Positions 59,538 through 64,000 of a DNA stretch of 64,000 nucleotides are shown here, in pieces. Position 1 is the stretch's first letter; each line of letters starts with the position of its first letter. A program made the position numbers and the translations under genes. Source of the stretch: Streptomyces dysideae (GTDB lineage: Bacteria > Actinomycetota > Actinomycetes > Streptomycetales > Streptomycetaceae); the NCBI RefSeq assembly GCF_001514305.1, contig NZ_KQ949090.1, positions 124,001-188,000 of the forward strand, given 5' to 3'. The notes beneath the pieces are model-generated. The model worked only from the letters and a program-made list of their open reading frames with translations. It was not told the origin of the DNA and searched no databases.

Positions 59538-62500
59538 ATGTACGAGCTGTCCCGGGTCCGCCTCTACTCCATCGGGCCCGCCGGTGCGCGCTACGCCGAC
59601 ACCGTGCTTGACCTGCGCGGTGTCGGCGACGTCGTGCCCGACCCCGCGCCCACCCAGGCGGAGTTCTTCGAGGAGGAGCCCGTCGGCCCGCCGCGGCGGC
59701 CCGCGCCCGCCGGTGTGCTCTTCCTGGAGAACGGCGGCGGCAAGTCCGTCCTGCTCAAGCTGATCTTCTCCGTGATGCTGCCCGGTCACCGCAACACCCT
59801 CGGCGGTGCCAGCTCCGGTGTGCTCCGCAAGTTCCTGCTCGCGGACGACTGCGGGCACGTGGCGCTGGAGTGGCAGCACGTGCTGACCGGCGAGTGCGTC
59901 GTCGTCGGCAAGGTGAGCGAGTGGCGCGGGCGCCAGGTCTCCAACGACCCGCGGAAGTTCGCCGAGGCCTGGTACTCCTTCCGGCCCGGCCCCGGACTCA
60001 GCCTGGACAACCTGCCCGTCGCCGAGTCCACCGCCGTCCGGCCGTCCGTCGAGGGCCAGTCGGGCGCGCAGGGCCGGCGCCGCACCATGAAGGGCTTCCG
60101 GGACGCCATCACCGAGGCGGGCAAGGCGTATCCGCACCTGGAGGTGCACTGGGAGGAGATCCACGACCGGTGGATCGAGCACCTCGGCGACCTCGGCCTC
60201 GACCCCGAACTCTTCCGCTACCAACGGGAGATGAACGCCGACGAGGGTGAGGCGGCCGGCCTCTTCGCGGTCAAGAAGGACTCCGACTTCACCGATCTGC
60301 TGCTGCGCGCCGTCACCGACACGCGCGACACGGACGGGCTCGCCGACCTGGTCAGCGGCTTCGGCAACAAGCTGGGCCGACGTGCCGAGCTGATCGCCGA
60401 ACGGGACTTCACCGCCGGGTCGGTCGACCTGCTCGGGCGGATCGTGGAGGCCGCCGAGGCCCGCTCACGCGCGCGTGACATCCACACCGGTGCCGAGCGG
60501 CGGACCCGCACCCTGGCGCGGCGGCTCTCCGCACGTGGGGTGCGGGAGCGCGTCCGGGCCGCCGACCTCGCCCAGCGGGTCACCGCCGCCGCGTACGCCG
60601 TCACACACGCCGAGGCGGGCCGGGAGCGCAGCGCCCTGATCGCCGCCGAACTCGCCTACCGGCACGCATCGTTGGCACTCGCCGCCGCCGAGAAGTCGGC
60701 GGCCGCGCAGAAGCGCGAGCTCGCCGACGCGCGCACCCTGCACGCCGCCTGGCAGGCCGCCGAGGTGGTCCTTCGGCACCGCGCCGCCGCCGACCGCGTC
60801 GCGCGCGTGTCCGCCGCGATCCAGGAGGCCGAGCGGGACGCGGCCCCCGCGCTGGCCGCCCGCGCCAAAGCCGCCGTCGATCTCGTACGCGCCCTGCACG
60901 CGGCCGCGGAGAGCGCGGAGACCCTCGCGAACGAGGAGGAGGAGCGGTCCGCCGCCCTCCAGGAGGTCAGCGACTCCGCGTACCGGGACTCCACCTCCGC
61001 CGCCACGGAGGCACAGCGGGCCCGCAGCGAGATCGGGCATCTGAAGCAGCGCCTGACCGAGGTCGAGCAGGAGACCGCCGAGGCCGTGCGGGCGGGCTGG
61101 CTCGACGACAGCGCCCCCGACGCCGACCCGGCCCGAGCCGCCCTCGCGGCGAGTGACGCCGAGAAGACGGCCGTCGCCGCCTGGGACACCGCGCGGGAGG
61201 CATCGCGCCGGGCGTCGGAGCACGCGCGCGAGGCGGCCTCCGCCGAGTCCCGCGCGGAGCTGACGGCGGCCCGCGCGGCGGACGCGGCCACGGCGGCGGA
61301 GCGGTCGTACGGGGCGGAGCGCCGCCTCGCCGAGGCCCTCGCGGCGGAGGAGCGGCTGGCAGAGCTGCTGGGCCTGTCGGGTGCCGTCGGCGGCGGCCGC
61401 CCCGGCGTGCCCGGACCTCGTCGGGACGGCAGGACCGGCTCGGCCGCCGGCGCTGCCCCGGCCGATCGGACGGACAGCGGAGGTCGGGTGCGCGCCGCCG
61501 ACGGCACGGCGGCCGGATCGGGCAGCTCGCGGGACGCCGGAGCAGACGGCCGGACGCGCTCCGGTGCCGTGCGCCCCGTGACCGAAGGTCCCCTCACCCC
61601 CGAAGAGCTGGACCGGTTCGCGGACGAGTTGCGTGAGCTGCTCGACGACGCCGTCTCCTCCGCCGAGCGGCAGCTCTTCGAGCTCCGTACGGCCGCCGCC
61701 GACGACTCCCGCATCCTGGGCGCGCTCGGTGACGGCGGACTGCTGCCGCCCGGCCCGGACGTGCTGGCCACCGTCGAGTTCCTCGGTGAGCAGGGCATCC
61801 CCGCGCTGCCCGGCTGGCGCTATCTCGCACAGGCCGTCGACCCCGCGGACCACGCTCGCGTGCTGGCCGCCCGGCCCGAGCTGGTCGACGGCGTGATCAT
61901 CACCGACCCGGGCACGCACGTGCGTGCCCGCGAGGCGCTGAGCGACGCGGCGCTGCTGCCCCGCTCGGCGGTCGCCGTCGGTACGGCCGCCGCTCTGCTC
62001 GCCCCGACGCCGGCGCCCGACGCGGGTGACGGCGACGTGTTCCTCGTACCGCCGAACCCGGCCATGCACGACGAGCACGCCGCCGACGAGGAGCGGCAGG
62101 CGCTGCGCGCGCGGGCGACCGAGCGGGACGACGAGATCCGCACGCTGGCGGCGCGGCTCGGCAAGGACCGTGAGCTGGCGGCACGGCTCGCCTCGTGGCG
62201 GACCGGCTGCCCGGCGGGGCGGATGGTCGAGCTCGCCGAGGCCGCCCGGGAGGCACGCGCGTTCGCCGAGGAGTCCGAGGCCGAGCTGGCGGAGGCGCGG
62301 ACCGTGCGGGCCGAGGCCGACGAGGTCGCCGCCGAGGCGTCCCAGGTGCGCGACGAGCGGCAGGAGGCCGCGCAGAAGGCCCGGCGTGCCGCCGACGCCC
62401 TCGCCGGGCTCGCCTTCCGGCTGCGCGAGCGGGCCGGCTGGCAGGCCAAGCTGCGCGAACTCGCCGACGAGGCCACCGAGTCCGAGGCCCGCGCCCAGAC

Positions 62501-64000
62501 CTGCCTGGAGCGCGCCCGTGCCGCCGACGAGGACCGGCGCGCCGCCCAGCGCGCCGCCGACGACGCCCGCCGAACGGCCCGCGCGCTGCGTGCCGAGCGC
62601 TCCGAGATCGCGGGCGCCCCCGACGACGTACCAGAGGCCGACGCGGATGGCCCGAAGTCGTCCCTGCCCGCCCTCCGCGAGGCATACAGGGCCGCCTCCC
62701 AGGTGTACGAGAAGGTCGGCGTCGGCGCCGACCTGCGTGCCGAGCAAGCCCGCGCGGAGAGCGACGAGAGCGCCGCGCGCGCGGAGCTGGACCGGCTGAG
62801 CAACAAGGTCCGCACGCGTGCGGCGGGGCTGCTGGAGTCCCCCGATGGCTCCGACGGGCCGTCCCGGCAGTCCGCCGCCGCCCGTGCCGAGGAGCTGGTG
62901 CAGCTCCTGGAGACACGGATGTCGACCGCGAGCGAGCAGCTCGGCCGACTGCGCGGCGAGGCCGAGCGGCACGCGCCCGAGGACGGCGAGACGCACACCG
63001 AGCTGTCGGAGGAGCTGCAGCCGCGCGACGCCGAGCACGCGCAGGCACTTCTGCGCACGGCGACCACCGAACTCGCCTCCCGCACCGAGGCGCTGGCCCA
63101 GGCCCGGGAGGCGCACGCCGAGCTACTCGACGCGCACCGGGCCGCCGAGGACGCGGCCGGCGGCTTCGACGAGATCGCCGCGATGCTGCGGGACCTGCTG
63201 CGCGAGCACGCCTCCGAGGACGAGCACGAGGAGCCGGAGCCGTACCCCGGCAGCCTGGACGAGGCCCGCCAGTCCGCCGCCGAGGCCCGCCGGTCGCTGC
63301 GCGGCTGCGCCGCCGACCTGTCCGCCGCCGAGGGCGCCGTACGCGAGGCGAGCGACATCCTCGTACGGCACGCCAACTCCACGCGCTACGAGCAGGTCCG
63401 CACCCCGGCCCGGCAGCAGATCCGTGAGCTGCCCGCCTCCGCGCTGCCCGAGCACGCCCAGAAGTGGGCGGACGCGTTCGCGCCCCGACTCCGGGTCCTC
63501 ACCGACGAGTTGGAGCAGCTGGAGCGGAACCGGGACTCGATCGTGGACCGGCTGCGGGGGCTCGTCGAGTCGGCGCTCGCCACCCTCAGGTCCGCCCAGC
63601 GGCTCTCCCGGCTGCCGGAAGGCCTGGGCGAGTGGTCCGGGCAGGAGTTCCTGCGGATCCGCTTCGAGGAGCCCGACCAGGCCACGCTCACCGAGCGGCT
63701 GGGCGAGGTCATCGACGAGGCGACCCGGGCAGCCGTCAAGAAGAACTCCGACCTGCGGCGCGACGGCATGTCCCTGCTGCTGCGGGGCGTCGCCGCCGCG
63801 CTCCAGCCCAAGGGTGTCGCCGTCGAGATCCTCAAACCGGACGCCGTACTGCGCGCCGAGCGCGTGCCCGTCGGGCAGATGGGCGACGTCTTCTCGGGTG
63901 GCCAGCTGCTCACGGCCGCCATCGCCCTGTACTGCACGATGGCCGCGCTGCGCTCCAACGACCGGGGCCGGGACAAGCACCGGCACGCCGGCACGCTGTT
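59538..64000 (+). CDS. SMC/Rad50-like coiled-coil ATPase, MukB/MksB/JetC-type (3' end outside window)
   Basis: At least 1487 residues in one open frame. Head: N-terminal strand-rich domain with P-loop FLENGGGKSVLLKL (Lys69). Coil 1: about residues 320-610, Ala/Glu/Arg heptads. A Gly/Ala/Arg-rich insert spans about 614-690. A globular hinge-like domain lies at about 735-840 (PALPGWRYLAQAVDP, SAVAVGTAAALLAP). Coil 2: about 850-1300. Returning head: the ABC signature DVFSGGQLLTAAIALY (about residues 1451-1466). Walker B must lie beyond the edge. The start ATG has ACGAGAG upstream. Order kleisin-KITE-SMC matches condensin-like MksFEB and Wadjet operons. Confidence 0.9.
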   Translation, partial: MYELSRVRLYSIGPAGARYADTVLDLRGVGDVVPDPAPTQAEFFEEEPVGPPRRPAPAGVLFLENGGGKSVLLKLIFSVMLPGHRNTLGGASSGVLRKFLLADDCGHVALEWQHVLTGECVVVGKVSEWRGRQVSNDPRKFAEAWYSFRPGPGLSLDNLPVAESTAVRPSVEGQSGAQGRRRTMKGFRDAITEAGKAYPHLEVHWEEIHDRWIEHLGDLGLDPELFRYQREMNADEGEAAGLFAVKKDSDFTDLLLRAVTDTRDTDGLADLVSGFGNKLGRRAELIAERDFTAGSVDLLGRIVEAAEARSRARDIHTGAERRTRTLARRLSARGVRERVRAADLAQRVTAAAYAVTHAEAGRERSALIAAELAYRHASLALAAAEKSAAAQKRELADARTLHAAWQAAEVVLRHRAAADRVARVSAAIQEAERDAAPALAARAKAAVDLVRALHAAAESAETLANEEEERSAALQEVSDSAYRDSTSAATEAQRARSEIGHLKQRLTEVEQETAEAVRAGWLDDSAPDADPARAALAASDAEKTAVAAWDTAREASRRASEHAREAASAESRAELTAARAADAATAAERSYGAERRLAEALAAEERLAELLGLSGAVGGGRPGVPGPRRDGRTGSAAGAAPADRTDSGGRVRAADGTAAGSGSSRDAGADGRTRSGAVRPVTEGPLTPEELDRFADELRELLDDAVSSAERQLFELRTAAADDSRILGALGDGGLLPPGPDVLATVEFLGEQGIPALPGWRYLAQAVDPADHARVLAARPELVDGVIITDPGTHVRAREALSDAALLPRSAVAVGTAAALLAPTPAPDAGDGDVFLVPPNPAMHDEHAADEERQALRARATERDDEIRTLAARLGKDRELAARLASWRTGCPAGRMVELAEAAREARAFAEESEAELAEARTVRAEADEVAAEASQVRDERQEAAQKARRAADALAGLAFRLRERAGWQAKLRELADEATESEARAQTCLERARAADEDRRAAQRAADDARRTARALRAERSEIAGAPDDVPEADADGPKSSLPALREAYRAASQVYEKVGVGADLRAEQARAESDESAARAELDRLSNKVRTRAAGLLESPDGSDGPSRQSAAARAEELVQLLETRMSTASEQLGRLRGEAERHAPEDGETHTELSEELQPRDAEHAQALLRTATTELASRTEALAQAREAHAELLDAHRAAEDAAGGFDEIAAMLRDLLREHASEDEHEEPEPYPGSLDEARQSAAEARRSLRGCAADLSAAEGAVREASDILVRHANSTRYEQVRTPARQQIRELPASALPEHAQKWADAFAPRLRVLTDELEQLERNRDSIVDRLRGLVESALATLRSAQRLSRLPEGLGEWSGQEFLRIRFEEPDQATLTERLGEVIDEATRAAVKKNSDLRRDGMSLLLRGVAAALQPKGVAVEILKPDAVLRAERVPVGQMGDVFSGGQLLTAAIALYCTMAALRSNDRGRDKHRHAGTL

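Noticed and set aside
60465..63116. A long (883-residue) open frame on the minus strand
   Set aside because: It is the antisense of the SMC-like coiled-coil gene; its Gly/Arg/Leu-rich low-complexity composition is what the complement of Ala/Glu/Arg heptad codons produces in GC-rich DNA.
57014..64000. Assignment as a canonical Wadjet type I or II locus
   Set aside because: The first two proteins do not show the DUF3375/DUF4194 or DUF2397/DUF2398 sequence features I know, and no JetD-like gene is visible within the window. Only the general kleisin-KITE-SMC plan is supported.

Overview
The window is high-GC actinobacterial DNA, almost certainly a Streptomyces chromosome. The evidence is GC-rich third codon positions, GTG/TTG starts, the pairing of fxsA with rbpA, a DasR-type chitinase promoter, a RibM-containing FMN-riboswitch operon, and several dispersed repeats typical of Streptomyces. 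There are no rRNA or tRNA genes, no CRISPR array, no prophage and no secondary-metabolite core genes. It reads as core or near-core chromosome with scattered decayed genes.

Layout. 1-9.4 kb: the end of an ABC transporter operon with a fused HAD phosphatase/EEP phosphodiesterase, an MFS exporter, a nitrilase-family amidase, a flavin amine oxidase, a DUF5995 gene and a GH6 glucanase, interspersed with small gene remnants. 9.6-13.4 kb: a divergent MFS/ROK pair, an NmrA-like reductase, and a deleted chitinase gene that keeps only its DasR-type promoter and the end of its chitin-binding domain. 13.5-18.6 kb: FMN riboswitch and ribE-ribM-ribBA-ribH, then hisE-hisG and a PH-domain protein. 18.8-27.1 kb: two CNNM/CorC membrane proteins, an EccA-type AAA ATPase, a possible small RNA, a kinase with no visible start codon, a conserved hypothetical and an amino-acid permease. 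27.1-34.3 kb: an intergenic tandem repeat, a Tat-exported C39-like protease, a TetR regulator, a DasR-controlled GH18 chitinase, an acyl-CoA dehydrogenase and a two-gene pseudogene scar.

34.5-46.4 kb: Lrp regulator, amidohydrolase, ppm1 (polyprenol-phosphate-mannose synthase), fxsA, rbpA with a SigR-type promoter, UMF1 transporter, glycerophosphodiesterase, a YczE/MocR divergent pair, an FtsK-like ATPase with an altered P-loop plus a 64-aa membrane partner, and an ankyrin protein. 46.6-51.4 kb: HEAT-repeat protein and a coupled glycosyltransferase-glycosyltransferase-SGNH hydrolase operon. 51.5-56.7 kb: a 5-oxoproline/D-glutamate catabolic operon (MFS, DUF1445 cyclase-like, pxpA, pxpB, pxpC) facing its GntR/FadR-type regulator across a perfect palindrome.

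57-64 kb is the most interesting part. Three consecutive genes look like a kleisin-like subunit, a winged-helix (KITE-like) subunit and a giant SMC/Rad50-like coiled-coil ATPase with a P-loop at the N-terminus and an SGGQ signature near the C-terminus. This is the subunit plan of MukFEB/MksFEB condensins and of Wadjet (JetABC) plasmid-defence complexes. The third gene runs off the window, so whether a JetD-like nuclease follows cannot be seen. A MITE-like element with 28-bp inverted ends lies just upstream and supplies the stop codon of the preceding regulator gene.
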